The notes below the pieces were generated by a model, which searched no databases, had not been told where the DNA came from, and saw only the letters and a program-made list of their open reading frames with translations. Made by a program: the position numbers and the translations under genes. A DNA stretch of 64,000 bases from Pseudomonas fluorescens (GTDB lineage Bacteria > Pseudomonadota > Gammaproteobacteria > Pseudomonadales > Pseudomonadaceae). Location: contig NZ_CABVHU010000003.1 of NCBI RefSeq assembly GCF_902497855.1, positions 399,459-463,458 of the forward strand. The letters are read 5' to 3'. Positions 1 through 9,285 of the stretch are shown here, piece by piece. How positions within the stretch are numbered: position 1 is the first letter of the stretch; every line of letters begins with the position of its first letter.

Positions 1-875
1 AGGATGTCCGGACGACGTTGCAGCAAGTCCGACGGCAGGCCGGGCGGAACGTCGCTCAGCAGTTCGTCGGACAGCGGCTTGGCGGTTTGCAGGTTGGCCG
101 GGATACCGGTGCCGAGCAGCAACACCAGGCTGTTTTCATCCTGCGCGACCTGGCGGGTATACCGGGCCAGTTGCGCCCGGGCGTTTTCCACCGAGGTACG
201 CGACTGCGCCAGGTCCAGGGCCGAGGCCACACCGACTTCGTTGCTGCGGGCGGTGAGCTTCAGGCTCTCCTCGAATGCACCGAGGGTGTCCTGGGTCAGT
301 TTGCGCAGCTCCTTGTCGGCCTGCCAGGTCAGGTAGGCATTGGCGACGTTGGCCACCAGACTGATCTGCGTGCTGCGGCGGCCTTCTTCAGTGGCGAAGT
401 ATTGCTGCAGGGCTTCTTCGCTCAGGCTGCGAACCCGACCGAACAGGTCCAGTTCATAAGCACTGATGCCGACCGTGGCCGAGTAGGAACTGGTGATGCC
501 CGCTTCGCCGGTCTGCGAGGCCCGTGCCGGGACCCGTTGACGGCTGCCGGTGCCATTGGCCGACACCGCCGGGAACAGATCCGCACGCTGGATGCGGTAC
601 TGCGCCGCGAAGGCATCGATGTTCAACGCCGCGACCCGCAGGTCGCGGTTGTTTTCCAGGGCGACCTGGATCAGCTGCTGCAGGGCCGGGTCATGGAAAA
701 ACTGTTTCCAGCCCTGTTCGGCGGCGGCCTGGGCCGGTGCCTGGGCCGGCGAGTACGCCGGGCCCTGCGGATACTCGCCCGCCACCGGCGCGTCCGGCCG
801 CTGATAATCCGGTATCAGTGAGCAACCGCTCAGCACGAGGGCCGCGATTGCGATGGAGAGTAGCGACTTGCTCAT
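1..875 (-). CDS. ttgC: RND efflux outer-membrane channel, OprM/TtgC type (partial)
   Basis: Outer-membrane channel lipoprotein of a tripartite RND multidrug pump; it forms the TolC-like exit duct. The ATG overlaps the stop of the transporter gene by one base (TAATG), so it is the third gene of the operon. The N-terminus [18 protein letters not shown] is a lipoprotein signal with an LSGC lipobox. The mature part has the usual OprM features: a Pro-rich start, then long helical segments rich in Ala, Gln and Leu. About 291 codons are present; the 3' end lies beyond the left edge, and the family is usually 470-490 residues. The ttgC name rests on the TtgR-type repressor and operator next to the operon; emhC and oprM are names used for homologues. 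Confidence 0.93.
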   Translation of the reverse strand, partial: MSKSLLSIAIAALVLSGCSLIPDYQRPDAPVAGEYPQGPAYSPAQAPAQAAAEQGWKQFFHDPALQQLIQVALENNRDLRVAALNIDAFAAQYRIQRADLFPAVSANGTGSRQRVPARASQTGEAGITSSYSATVGISAYELDLFGRVRSLSEEALQQYFATEEGRRSTQISLVANVANAYLTWQADKELRKLTQDTLGAFEESLKLTARSNEVGVASALDLAQSRTSVENARAQLARYTRQVAQDENSLVLLLGTGIPANLQTAKPLSDELLSDVPPGLPSDLLQRRPDI

Positions 876-3800
876 TAGCCAGCCTCTTTAGAAGGTTCAA
901 GAGCGTCATCCTGGTCAGCGGTCTTGCGCTGCCCCATGGCCGACACAGTGACGAAAAACAGGGGGACCCAGAAGATCGCCAGGACCGTGGCCGTGATCAT
1001 ACCGCCGATTACCCCGGTACCGATCGCATGTTGGCTACCCGAACCTGCCCCCGTGGAAATGGCCAGCGGTACCACACCGAGGACGAAGGCGAGCGAGGTC
1101 ATGATGATCGGTCGCAAACGCATCCGGCAGGCTTCGATCGCTGCATCGCGCAGGCTACGCCCCTGTTCATGCAGTTCCTTGGCGAATTCGACGATCAGGA
1201 TGGCGTTTTTCGCCGCCAGACCGATGGTCGTCAACAGGCCCACCTGGAAGTACACGTCGTTGGACAGGCCGCGCAGGCTGGTCGCCATCAGCGCCCCGAT
1301 GATGCCCAACGGCACCACCAGCATCACCGCGATCGGGATCGACCAGCTTTCATACAACGCCGCCAGGCACAGGAACACCATCAGCAGCGACAACGCGTAC
1401 AGCGCCGGCGCTTGCGAGCCGGACAGGCGTTCCTCGTACGACAGGCCGGTCCAGGAAATACCGACACCGGCCGGCAGTTTCTTGGCCAGGGCTTCGACTT
1501 CGGCCATGGCTTCACCGGTGGAATAGCCGGGCGCCGGAGCACCGAGGATTTCCATCGCTTCCACGCCGTTGTAACGCGACAGCTTCGGCGCACCGTAGAT
1601 CCACTCACCCTTGGCGAAGGCCGAGAACGGCACCATGGTCCCGGCGCTATTGCGCACATACCACTTCTTCACGTCCTCGGGACTCATGCGCGCACCTGGC
1701 TCGCCTTGCAGATAGACCTTCTTCACCCGACCGCGGTCGATGAAGTCGTTCACGTAGCTACTGCCGAGGGCAATCGACAAGGTGTTGTTGATATCGGTGA
1801 GGGTCACGCCCAAGGCGCTGGCCTTCTCGTCATCGATTTCCAGCTGGTATTGCGGCTCGTCGTTCAGACCGTTGGGACGCACTTGCGAGAGGACCTTGCT
1901 TTGCGCCGCCAGGCCGAGGAACTGGTTGCGCGCTTCCATCAGCTTGTCGTGACCGATACCGGCGCGGTCCTGGAGGAACACGTCGAAACCGGTGGCGTTA
2001 CCCAGTTCGAGTACCGCCGGTGGTGCAAAAGCAAACACCATGGCATCACGGAAGGTGAAGAAGTGCTGCTGGGCTCGCGCCGCCAGCTTGAACACGCTGT
2101 TGTCGGCGTTACGCTCGCCCCAGGGTTTAAGCATGATGAACGCCATGCCCGAGCTCTGGCCACGACCGGCGAAGTTGAAGCCGGTCACGGTAAACACCGA
2201 GGCCACCGCATCGCCTTCGCCGCCGTCCTTGCTCGGACGCAGCAGGAATTCACGCATCTCGTCCACCACCACCTGCGTGCGCTGGGCACTGGAGCCGGCG
2301 GGGGTCTGCACCTGGGCAAACAGCACGCCCTGGTCTTCTTCCGGCAGGAACGCCGTTGGAATCCGAGTGAACAGCCAGATCATGCCGACCAGGATGACGA
2401 GGTAGGCCAGCAGGTAGGGCGCCTTGTTCGAGAGCATATTGCCCACGCCACGCTCGTAGCTCCTGACACCACGGTCGAAATTGCGGTTGAACCAGCCGAA
2501 GAAGCCGCGTTTGGGCGTGCCGTGCTCGCCTTTGGGAATCGGCTTGAGCATGGTGGCGCACAGGGCCGGGGTGAAGATCAGCGCGACCAGTACCGACAAG
2601 GCCATGGCCGAGACGATGGTGATCGAGAACTGCTTGTAGATCACACCGGTGGAGCCGCTGAAGAACGCCATCGGCAGCAGTACCGCCGACAGCACCAGGG
2701 CGATGCCGACCAGCGCACCCTGGATCTGCCCCATGGATTTCTTCGTGGCCTCCTTGGGTGACAGGCCTTCTTCGCTCATGACCCGTTCGACGTTTTCCAC
2801 CACGACGATGGCGTCGTCCACCAGCAAGCCGATGGCCAGCACCATGCCGAACATGGTCAGGGTGTTGATGCTGAAACCAAATGCCGCGAGGATCCCGAAG
2901 GTACCCAGCAACACCACCGGGACCGTCATCGTGGTGATGACGGTGGCGCGGAAGTTCTGCAGGAACAGGAACATCACCAGGAACACCAGCACGACCGCTT
3001 CGACCAGGGTTTCAACCACGCCCTTGATCGATTCGGTCACCACCGGCGTGGTGTCGTACGGGAACACCACTTCCATGCCTTGCGGGAAGAATGGCTTGAG
3101 GGTGTCGATGGTCTTGCGCAGGGCTTTGGCCGTATCGAGGGCGTTGGCACCGTTGGCCAGTTTCACCGCCAGACCGGAGGCCGGGCTGCCGTTGAACTGG
3201 GCGCTGATCGCATAGTTCTCACCCCCCAGGCCGACATCCGCGACGTCGCCGACGCGCACTTGCGAGCCGTCCTTGTTGACCTTGAGCAGGATCGCCTTGA
3301 ACTGCTCGGCCGTCTGCAGACGGGTCTTGCCGATGATCGTCGCGTTCAGCTGTTGGCCGGCGACCGCTGGCAGGCCGCCGAGTTGACCGGACGACACCTG
3401 GACGTTCTGCGCCGCGATGGCGGTTTTCACGTCCACCGGGGTCAGGTTGTAGTTGTTGAGCTTGGCCGGGTCGAGCCAGATCCGCATCGCGTACTGGGCA
3501 CCGAAGACCTGGAAGTCACCGACACCGGCGGTCCGCGAGATCGGATCCTGCATGTTCGACACGATGTAGTTGGACAGGTCGTCCTTGGTCATGCTGCCGT
3601 CACGCGACACCACACCGATCACCAGCAGGAAGTTTTTTACTGCCTTGGTCACGCGGATCCCCTGTTGCTGCACTTCTTGCGGCAGCAGCGGGGTGGCCAG
3701 GTTCAGTTTGTTCTGCACCTGAACCTGCGCAGTATCGGAGTTGGTGCCCTGCTCGAAGGTCGCGGTAATGGTCATGCTGCCGTCGGAGTTACTTTCCGAG

Positions 3801-4036
3801 GAGACATAACGCAGGTTATCGATACCGTTGAGCTGTTGTTCGATCACCTGCACCACGGTGTCCTGCACGGTTTGTGCGGACGCGCCCGGGTAGGTCACCT
3901 GGATCGCAATGGCCGGAGGCGCGATGCTCGGGTACTGGTTGATCGGCAGTTTGAGGATCGAGAGTGCCCCGACCAGCATGATCACCAGGGCTATTACCCA
4001 GGCGAAAATCGGACGGTCGATAAAAAATTTCGACAT
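875..4036 (-). CDS. ttgB: RND multidrug efflux transporter, MexB/TtgB type
   Basis: Inner-membrane proton/drug antiporter of the HAE1 RND family, the energised part of the pump. The protein has 1053 residues, the normal full length. It starts [14 protein letters not shown], the standard HAE1 opening. The proton-relay pair is visible in [13 protein letters not shown] of TM4, with the partner lysine in [11 protein letters not shown] of TM10. The two large periplasmic loops and twelve membrane segments are in the expected places. It lies 3 bp after the fusion-protein gene and overlaps the channel gene by 1 bp, so the three are one transcript. Expected substrates are antibiotics, dyes and aromatic solvents; the exact range cannot be read from sequence. 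Confidence 0.96.
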   Translation of the reverse strand: MSKFFIDRPIFAWVIALVIMLVGALSILKLPINQYPSIAPPAIAIQVTYPGASAQTVQDTVVQVIEQQLNGIDNLRYVSSESNSDGSMTITATFEQGTNSDTAQVQVQNKLNLATPLLPQEVQQQGIRVTKAVKNFLLVIGVVSRDGSMTKDDLSNYIVSNMQDPISRTAGVGDFQVFGAQYAMRIWLDPAKLNNYNLTPVDVKTAIAAQNVQVSSGQLGGLPAVAGQQLNATIIGKTRLQTAEQFKAILLKVNKDGSQVRVGDVADVGLGGENYAISAQFNGSPASGLAVKLANGANALDTAKALRKTIDTLKPFFPQGMEVVFPYDTTPVVTESIKGVVETLVEAVVLVFLVMFLFLQNFRATVITTMTVPVVLLGTFGILAAFGFSINTLTMFGMVLAIGLLVDDAIVVVENVERVMSEEGLSPKEATKKSMGQIQGALVGIALVLSAVLLPMAFFSGSTGVIYKQFSITIVSAMALSVLVALIFTPALCATMLKPIPKGEHGTPKRGFFGWFNRNFDRGVRSYERGVGNMLSNKAPYLLAYLVILVGMIWLFTRIPTAFLPEEDQGVLFAQVQTPAGSSAQRTQVVVDEMREFLLRPSKDGGEGDAVASVFTVTGFNFAGRGQSSGMAFIMLKPWGERNADNSVFKLAARAQQHFFTFRDAMVFAFAPPAVLELGNATGFDVFLQDRAGIGHDKLMEARNQFLGLAAQSKVLSQVRPNGLNDEPQYQLEIDDEKASALGVTLTDINNTLSIALGSSYVNDFIDRGRVKKVYLQGEPGARMSPEDVKKWYVRNSAGTMVPFSAFAKGEWIYGAPKLSRYNGVEAMEILGAPAPGYSTGEAMAEVEALAKKLPAGVGISWTGLSYEERLSGSQAPALYALSLLMVFLCLAALYESWSIPIAVMLVVPLGIIGALMATSLRGLSNDVYFQVGLLTTIGLAAKNAILIVEFAKELHEQGRSLRDAAIEACRMRLRPIIMTSLAFVLGVVPLAISTGAGSGSQHAIGTGVIGGMITATVLAIFWVPLFFVTVSAMGQRKTADQDDALEPSKEAG

Positions 4037-4039
4037 GGT

Positions 4040-5197
4040 TTACTCCCCTTTGCCGCTGGCAGCCTGGTCAGCTACCTGTGCGGGGACCGGGTTCTTTGCG
4101 CCAACGTTAGTCGCTTCAGTGGCTTTGACTTCAATGCCAGGCTTGACGTATTGCAGCCCTTCGGTGATCAGTCGATCGCCGGCCTTCAGACCGTCTTCGA
4201 TCAGCCATTGGCTGCCCACCGTGCGGCTGGCCTTGAGCTGACGCAGTTCGACCTTGTTGTCCGGGCCGACGACCAGCGCGGTCGGGCTGCCCTTGAGGTC
4301 GCGGGTCACGCCTTGTTGTGGCGCAAGGATCGCCGCGCTGTTCACGCCGGCCTGCAGCTGGGCGTGAACGAACATGCCCGGCAGCAGGGTGTGGTCAGGG
4401 TTGGGGAACACCGCACGCAAGGTCACGGAACCGGTGGTCTGGTCAACCGAGACTTCGGAGAACTCGAGCTTGCCCGGCTGTTTGTACTCGCTGCCGTCTT
4501 CGAGGGTCAGCTTGACCGCCGCGGCGGTGTCGCCAGCCTTTTGCAGGCGACCGCTTTCCAGTTCGCGGCGCAGCTCGAGCAGCTCCACGGACGACTGGGT
4601 CACGTCGACGTAAATCGGGTCGAGCTGCTGGATCACGGCCATGGCATCGGCCTGGCCATTGGTCACCAGCGCGCCTTCGGTCACCGAAGAGCGGCCGATG
4701 CGGCCGGAGATCGGCGCGTACACCTTGGTGTAGCGCACATTGATCTGGGCGGTTTGCATGCTCGCTTCCGCTTGCAGCCGGTTGGCCAGGGCCGTGTCGT
4801 ATTCCTGGCGGCTGACAGCCTGCTCCTTGACCAGTTGCTGGTAACGATCAGAGATCGACTTGGTCTGTTGCAGGTTCGCCTGGGCGCTTTTCAGGGTGGC
4901 TTCATAAACGGCCGGATCGATCTGATACAGCTGCTGGCCGGCCTTGACGTCGCCGCCTTCCTTGAACAGGCGCTTGAGAATGATGCCGTTGACCTGCGGG
5001 CGAACTTCGGCGATGCGGAACGCGCTGGTGCGGCCCGGCAGTTCGGATGTCAGGGTGAAGGCTTGTGGTTGCAGGGTTACGACGCCGACCTGAGGGGGCG
5101 GTGCAACAGGCGCGGCCTCTTCCTTTTTGCATCCGCTAAGCAGTGTTGCCAAGGCGACGGCGGTGACCAGAGCGGTAACAGCTGGCTTGAATTGCAT
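4040..5197 (-). CDS. ttgA: RND efflux periplasmic adaptor (membrane fusion protein), MexA/TtgA type
   Basis: Periplasmic adaptor joining the RND transporter to the outer-membrane channel; 385 residues, typical of the family. The lipoprotein signal ends in LLSGC followed by KKEEAAP, so the mature protein is expected to be lipid-anchored to the inner membrane. A lipoyl/hairpin/lipoyl arrangement follows: the first lipoyl half near GRTSAFRIAEVRPQVNG, a helical hairpin rich in Gln/Ala around residues 100-150, and the second half near YAPISGRIGRSSVTEGALV. It is the first gene of the leftward operon and is divergent from ttgR, with the operator in the 265-bp gap. Confidence 0.95.
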   Translation of the reverse strand: MQFKPAVTALVTAVALATLLSGCKKEEAAPVAPPPQVGVVTLQPQAFTLTSELPGRTSAFRIAEVRPQVNGIILKRLFKEGGDVKAGQQLYQIDPAVYEATLKSAQANLQQTKSISDRYQQLVKEQAVSRQEYDTALANRLQAEASMQTAQINVRYTKVYAPISGRIGRSSVTEGALVTNGQADAMAVIQQLDPIYVDVTQSSVELLELRRELESGRLQKAGDTAAAVKLTLEDGSEYKQPGKLEFSEVSVDQTTGSVTLRAVFPNPDHTLLPGMFVHAQLQAGVNSAAILAPQQGVTRDLKGSPTALVVGPDNKVELRQLKASRTVGSQWLIEDGLKAGDRLITEGLQYVKPGIEVKATEATNVGAKNPVPAQVADQAASGKGE

Positions 5198-5284
5198 GAA
5201 AATCCTCGGGTCAGGCGCGCACAGTGCGCACTCGAAAGGTGGAAAGGTAAAAATTTTGCGCTGAGTGGATAAGTAGCTTGCTAA

Positions 5285-5320
5285 GTAATATACTTACGTT
5301 CATGGTTGTTTGTAAATAGC
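5285..5320. promoter_or_regulatory. TtgR operator between ttgA and ttgR
   Basis: This A+T-rich stretch reads, on the minus strand, ATTTACAAACAACCATGAA then CGTAAGTATATTAC. It is almost the same as the TtgR operator remembered from P. putida DOT-T1E (ATTTACAAACAACCATGAATGTAAGTATATT). It lies 88 bp before the ttgA start and about 140 bp before ttgR. In P. putida the bound repressor covers both divergent promoters and is released by flavonoids and some antibiotics; the same wiring is inferred here. Confidence 0.85.
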
Positions 5321-5462
5321 TGAACCGTGTCACCTTGACGTTACACAGATTGTTCAAGGGTTCGAATTGTAGGCCGGGGACGACGCCTGAGAGCGCTCGC
5401 CTCACTTTTATTCAGCTGATATTCAGACATCGCTGAAGCATCCTGATTGAGGTTGTACTGCC

Positions 5463-6095
5463 ATGGTCCGTCGTACCAAAGAGGAAGCTCAAGAAACCCG
5501 TAGCCAGATACTCGAAGCGGCCGAAAAAGCCTTTTTCGAGCGGGGCGTGGCGCGCACGACACTGGCGGAAATCGCGACCCTGGCCGGCGTCACGCGCGGG
5601 GCCATCTATTGGCATTTCAGCAACAAGGCGGCCGTGGTACAGGCCATGCTCGACAGCTTGCATGAGCCGCTGGACGAGATGGCCAAGGCCAGCGAAAGCG
5701 CAGATGAACCTGACCCGCTGGGCTGCATGCGCAAGCTGTTGATTCATTTGTTTCATCAGGTTGCGCTGGACCCGAAAACCCGACGCCTCAATGAGATTCT
5801 GTTTCATAAGTGCGAATTCACCGATGAAATGTGCGACCTGCGCCAGCAGCGCCGCGCGGCCAGTCTCGATTGCAATGTGCGGATCGCCCTGGCCCTGAGT
5901 AATGCAGTGAATCGGGGACAGTTGCCGGAAAACCTCGACACCGCCCGTGCCGCCATCAGCCTGCATGCCTACATCGATGGCATCCTGTACCAGTGGCTGT
6001 TGGCCCCCGACAGTTTTGAACTGCACGCCGAAGCCGAGCGTTGGGCCGATACAGGGTTGGATATGCTGCGCTTGAGCCCGAGTCTGTGCAAATAA
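5463..6095 (+). CDS. ttgR: TetR-family efflux repressor TtgR
   Basis: Ligand-responsive repressor of the adjacent pump operon and of itself. It has 210 residues, the same length as P. putida TtgR, and shares its opening [13 protein letters not shown] and the blocks [30 protein letters not shown] and CEFTDEMC. The N-terminal helix-turn-helix is at about residues 28-50; the rest is the all-helical ligand and dimer domain. The C-terminal half ([21 protein letters not shown]) diverges more, so the effector range may differ. It is divergent from ttgA and starts at an ATG 143 bp from the operator. EmhR is the name of the homologue in P. fluorescens cLP6a. Confidence 0.94.
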   Translation: MVRRTKEEAQETRSQILEAAEKAFFERGVARTTLAEIATLAGVTRGAIYWHFSNKAAVVQAMLDSLHEPLDEMAKASESADEPDPLGCMRKLLIHLFHQVALDPKTRRLNEILFHKCEFTDEMCDLRQQRRAASLDCNVRIALALSNAVNRGQLPENLDTARAAISLHAYIDGILYQWLLAPDSFELHAEAERWADTGLDMLRLSPSLCK

Positions 6096-6345
6096 AACAA
6101 AATGAACAAATGAGTCCGGTTCTGACAATGCTTGGCAGGGGGTGATACTCCGTTCTGTGCTCGCGTCGTCGCAACGGGATGCTTTTATATACGTAGACTC
6201 TTAAGGATGACAGCGGGCGAACCCGGTATTTTGTAGGGATTTTGTGTCGAGTTTGAATGAGTGTGGCGTCGGCGTGATCGGCATTGCGTTGGATTTGCCT
6301 CAGTGATCTTGCTGCCGCCTGGCTGCAGCGCACGTGCTGAAAGGG

Positions 6346-6831
6346 TCAGAACATCAGTCCCATCCGCCGCTCGTAACCGATCCGGCCCTTATAGGCCTCG
6401 CCGCTGTCGACCCAGCCGAATTTTGCGTAAAGCGCGATGGCCGACACGTTGTCGGCATCCACTGACAATTCCAGCCCCTTGATCTCCGGCCAGGCCTGGC
6501 GCGCCACCTCGGGCAATGCCTGCAGGCAAGTCTTGCCGTAACCCTTGCCCTGAACGCGGTGATCCACTTGCAATGCATGCAGGGTCGCGCTGTGTTCGTC
6601 GGCCCAGGCGGGTAGTACCGGCGGGCGTTTGAGCAGTAGAAAAGCCACGGGAATATCCTCGGCCAGCAGGGCAAATCCCTTGACCCCGGGGCCGGGCTTT
6701 GACAGCAAGGTGTGCAACGCACCATGGATGTCGCCGGAGAACCTGATTTGTTCTTTATGCACTTCAATGGCCTCGACCTGCCGGCGCTGGAGCGCGTTCA
6801 GGCTTTCGTAAGGCACGAGTCTGGCTGTCAC
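6346..6831 (-). CDS. GNAT-family N-acetyltransferase
   Basis: Predicted acetyl-CoA-dependent N-acetyltransferase of 161 residues with a single GNAT domain. The acetyl-CoA-binding motif A is seen as LQVDHRVQGKGYGKTCL (the Q/RxxGxG/A loop), followed by the motif B region ELSVDADNVSAIALYAKFGWVDSGE, a standard GNAT C-terminus. No membrane segment or signal peptide is present, so it should be cytoplasmic. It stands alone, transcribed leftward and divergent from the SnoaL-like gene at 6972. The substrate cannot be inferred; small-molecule or protein N-terminal acetylation are both possible. Confidence 0.85.
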   Translation of the reverse strand: MTARLVPYESLNALQRRQVEAIEVHKEQIRFSGDIHGALHTLLSKPGPGVKGFALLAEDIPVAFLLLKRPPVLPAWADEHSATLHALQVDHRVQGKGYGKTCLQALPEVARQAWPEIKGLELSVDADNVSAIALYAKFGWVDSGEAYKGRIGYERRMGLMF

Positions 6832-6907
6832 TGGAGTATCCTTTTTCCATTACCAAGATGTTTCAGATTCTAACGAGTTTGTGCCGATGGATTATTTTTA
6901 TTTCGGT

Positions 6908-6934
6908 TGTCGATTTGGCGTATTGCCAGACGAC
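6908..6934 (+). promoter_or_regulatory. Predicted ECF42-type promoter
   Basis: TGTCGA at 6908-6913 is followed after 17 bp by CGAC at 6931-6934, about 40 bp before the SnoaL-like ATG at 6972. The signature reported for ECF42 sigma factors is TGTCGA at -35 with CGA/TC at -10, and the sigma gene of this group lies two genes downstream. Autoregulation of the cassette is inferred. Confidence 0.6.
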
Positions 6935-6971
6935 AAAGGGTGTCTTCCAACAAAAACCACGGAGAACCACC

Positions 6972-7397
6972 ATGAACGCTACCCACGAGATCCAGACCCT
7001 GATCGACACCTATCGTCAGGCGGTCATCGCCAAGGATGTCGAGAAAATCATGGCCCTGTATGCCGACGACATCGTCTCCTACGACGCCGTCAAGGCCCTG
7101 CAATTCCGGGGCAAGGCCGCTTACCGCGCGCATTGGCTGGAGTGCATGGAAATGTGCCAGGGCGCGCACACCTTTGACTTCGACCAGATGAACATCGTGG
7201 CGGACGAGCACATCGCCTTCGCCCACTGGCTGGCCCATTGCGGGGGCACCAATGACAAGGGTGAAACCCAGGCCTGCTGGATGCGCGTGACCGCCTGTTA
7301 TCGGCGCGAGGCCGGACAATGGCGCATCGTCCACGAACACTGGTCGGCCCCGTTCGACATGACGAGCGGCACGGCGCTGTTCAATCTGGAACCTTGA
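6972..7397 (+). CDS. SnoaL-like / nuclear transport factor 2-fold protein
   Basis: A 141-residue NTF2-fold protein of the SnoaL/DUF4440 type. The ATG at 6972 is preceded by GGAGAACCACC, a good ribosome binding site. Visible family features are the N-terminal helix pair (IQTLIDTYRQAVIAKDVEKIMALYADD), the central FRGKAAYRAHW and the C-terminal strand ACYRREAGQWRIVHEHWSAP. Members are isomerases, hydrolases or simple ligand-binding proteins, so the activity is unknown. It is the first gene after an ECF42-like promoter and precedes a YCII-domain gene and the sigma gene. That arrangement suggests an ECF42-controlled stress or detoxification cassette. Confidence 0.82.
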   Translation: MNATHEIQTLIDTYRQAVIAKDVEKIMALYADDIVSYDAVKALQFRGKAAYRAHWLECMEMCQGAHTFDFDQMNIVADEHIAFAHWLAHCGGTNDKGETQACWMRVTACYRREAGQWRIVHEHWSAPFDMTSGTALFNLEP

Positions 7398-7496
7398 TCG
7401 CCTGGCGGTTGATCGGCAAACAGCGCCATAACGCCAATCTGCAGCCATAGTTGATCAGTTCGATTAGGGCAGAGCCTCAAGAAACGGAGAGCGTCC

Positions 7497-7841
7497 ATGA
7501 AATACCTATGCCTGGTCTACAGCAACGAGCTCGAGTTGCATTCGCAGCCCGACAGCCCGAAAGATGCCGAATGCATGGCCTACGCCGAGTCGATCCAGGG
7601 CAGTGGCCGGATGCTCGCGGCCGAAGCGCTGGAGTCGGTGCAGACCGCGACCACGGTGCGCATGCGCAACGGGAAAATGTCGATCACCGACGGCCCGTTC
7701 GCCGAAACCAAGGAGCAGTTGGCCGGCTTCTACCTGATCGATGCCAAGGACCTCAATGAAGCCCTCCAGGTCGCCGGCAACATCCCGGCGGCCCGGGTGG
7801 GCTGTGTCGAGGTGCGCCCCGTTCGCCAGTTGAATCCCTGA
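7497..7841 (+). CDS. YCII-related (DGPF-domain) protein
   Basis: Small cytoplasmic protein of 114 residues of the YCII/DGPF family. It opens MKYLCLVYSNE and carries the name-giving motif as ITDGPFAETKEQLAGFYLID. Proteins of this family are the standard genomic partners of ECF42 sigma factors, although their biochemical role is not established. A good ribosome binding site (GAAACGGAGAGCGTCC) stands before the ATG. It lies 99 bp after the SnoaL-like gene and just before the leader peptide and sigma gene, so the genes probably share a transcript. Confidence 0.9.
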   Translation: MKYLCLVYSNELELHSQPDSPKDAECMAYAESIQGSGRMLAAEALESVQTATTVRMRNGKMSITDGPFAETKEQLAGFYLIDAKDLNEALQVAGNIPAARVGCVEVRPVRQLNP

Positions 7842-7867
7842 ACCTTCATCAAAAACAGGAGATCTGC

Positions 7868-7939
7868 ATGAGCCCGCAACCTTGTAACAAGCAACCTGCC
7901 GAAGTCGGGTCAGCGATGACCGAAGGCCTGCCGGGCTGA
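7868..7939 (+). CDS. Possible 23-residue leader peptide overlapping the sigma gene
   Basis: A short open frame with its own ribosome binding site (CAGGAGATCTGC) begins at ATG 7868 and ends at TGA 7937-7939. The last base of its stop is the first base of the sigma-factor ATG (TGATG). The peptide begins MSPQPCNKQPAEVG. The sigma gene has no good ribosome binding site of its own just upstream, so translational coupling from this peptide is a reasonable inference. It could also be the relic of an earlier sigma-factor start. Confidence 0.45.
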   Translation: MSPQPCNKQPAEVGSAMTEGLPG

Positions 7940-9180
7940 TGCCTGACGTCGCGGTTACGGCTCGGGTCGAACAGGTCTACCGTGAAGACTCGCGGCGGAT
8001 CCTGGCGACCCTGATCCGCCTGCTCGGCGATTTCGATCTTGCCGAAGAGGCCTTGCACGAGGCGTTTTTCGTCGCGGTCGAGCGCTGGCAGCGTGACGGT
8101 GTGCCGGACAATCCGCGGGCCTGGCTGGTGTCCACCGGGCGCTTCAAGGCCATTGATGTGTTGCGTCGGCGCGCGCGCTTCAACGCGTCCCGGCCACTGT
8201 TGATTGCGCAACTGGAGGCGCTGGAGCAGGCCGACTGGAGTGACGAAAACGTGGAAGACGACCGCCTGCGCCTGATCTTTACCTGCTGTCACCCGGCACT
8301 GGCGGCGGACGCCCAGGTGCCGTTGACCCTGCGGGAAGTCTGCGACCTGACCACCGAAGAAATCGCCCGGGCCTTCCTCTCGGCACCGGCCACCATTGCC
8401 CAGCGCATCGTGAGGGCCAAAGCGAAAATCCGTGACGCGAACATTCCCTATCAAGTGCCGACCCTGGCCGAATTGCCCGAACGCCTCGACAGCGTGCTGC
8501 GGGTGATTTACCTGGTATTCAACGAAGGTTATTCGGCGTCCGTCGGCGCCGAATTGACCCGTGAGGAGTTGACCCGCGAAGCGATACGGCTCGGCCGCTT
8601 GCTGGTCGAGTTGCTGCCGGAACCGGAGGTGATGGGCCTGCTGGCGTTGATGCTGTTGCACGAGTCGCGGCGCCTGGCCAGGACCTCGGCCAGTGGCGAG
8701 CTGATTGTGCTGGATGAACAGGATCGTTCGCTGTGGGATGCCGGGATGATCGCCGAAGGTTGCGCGCTGGTGGAGCGGGCACTGACCACCCGGCGTTTCG
8801 GGCCGTATTGCCTGCAGGCGGCGATCGCGGCGGTACACGCCGAAGCGCCGAGGGCGGGGGAGACGGACTGGCCGCAGATTGTCGGCCTGTATGACGTGCT
8901 GTTGCACGCCATGCCTTCACCGGTGATCGAACTGAACCGGGCTGCGGCATTGGCCAAGCGGGATGGACCGTTGGCGGGGCTGACCTTGATCGAAGGGATT
9001 TTGCAGCGCGGTGAGCTGCTGGATTACCACTTGGCGCATTCGGCGCGGGCCGAGTTTTGTCGGCAGTTGGGGCGGGTGGATGAAGCGCGGGCGGCGTATG
9101 AGCGGGCGCTTGAATTGACGCAACAGGTGCCGGAGCGGCGGTTTATCGAGGGGCGGCTCAAGGGGTTGGGAGTGAGGTGA
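7939..9180 (+). CDS. ECF RNA polymerase sigma factor, ECF42 type with C-terminal TPR-like extension
   Basis: Alternative sigma factor of 413 residues, about twice the size of ordinary ECF proteins. Sigma-2 is at about residues 12-75 (LIRLLGDFDLAEEALHEAF, with PRAWLVSTGRFKAIDVLRR) and sigma-4 at about 110-165 (PLTLREVCDLTTEEIARAF). The rest is a helical extension (DUF6596/TPR-like) ending in repeat-like AEFCRQLGRVDEARAAYERAL. This build, together with a DGPF/YCII partner gene, is characteristic of group ECF42, which has no anti-sigma factor. The extension is required for activity in characterised members. The start overlaps the upstream leader stop. Targets are probably its own cassette through the promoter at 6908. 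Confidence 0.9.
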   Translation: MPDVAVTARVEQVYREDSRRILATLIRLLGDFDLAEEALHEAFFVAVERWQRDGVPDNPRAWLVSTGRFKAIDVLRRRARFNASRPLLIAQLEALEQADWSDENVEDDRLRLIFTCCHPALAADAQVPLTLREVCDLTTEEIARAFLSAPATIAQRIVRAKAKIRDANIPYQVPTLAELPERLDSVLRVIYLVFNEGYSASVGAELTREELTREAIRLGRLLVELLPEPEVMGLLALMLLHESRRLARTSASGELIVLDEQDRSLWDAGMIAEGCALVERALTTRRFGPYCLQAAIAAVHAEAPRAGETDWPQIVGLYDVLLHAMPSPVIELNRAAALAKRDGPLAGLTLIEGILQRGELLDYHLAHSARAEFCRQLGRVDEARAAYERALELTQQVPERRFIEGRLKGLGVR

Positions 9181-9186
9181 TCTTGC

Positions 9187-9279
9187 GGGCCTCTTCGCGG
9201 GCAAGCCTCGCTCCTACGGGGCCAGGTCAATCACAAGATGGGCTCGATCCTGTAGGAGCGAGGCTTGCCCGCGATGGCC
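9187..9279. repeat. REP pair (REPIN), inverted
   Basis: Two facing copies of the Pseudomonas REP unit. The left arm ends in GCCTCGCTCCTAC and the right arm begins GTAGGAGCGAGGCTTGCC. They lie just after the convergent end of the sigma gene and the LysR gene, and the transcript can fold into a long cruciform. Confidence 0.9.
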
Positions 9280-9285
9280 GCGCCG

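Noticed and set aside
524..2761. Very long open frames antisense to the pump genes
   Set aside because: They oppose well-identified RND genes and show His/Arg/Gln-rich composition typical of shadow frames in high-G+C DNA.
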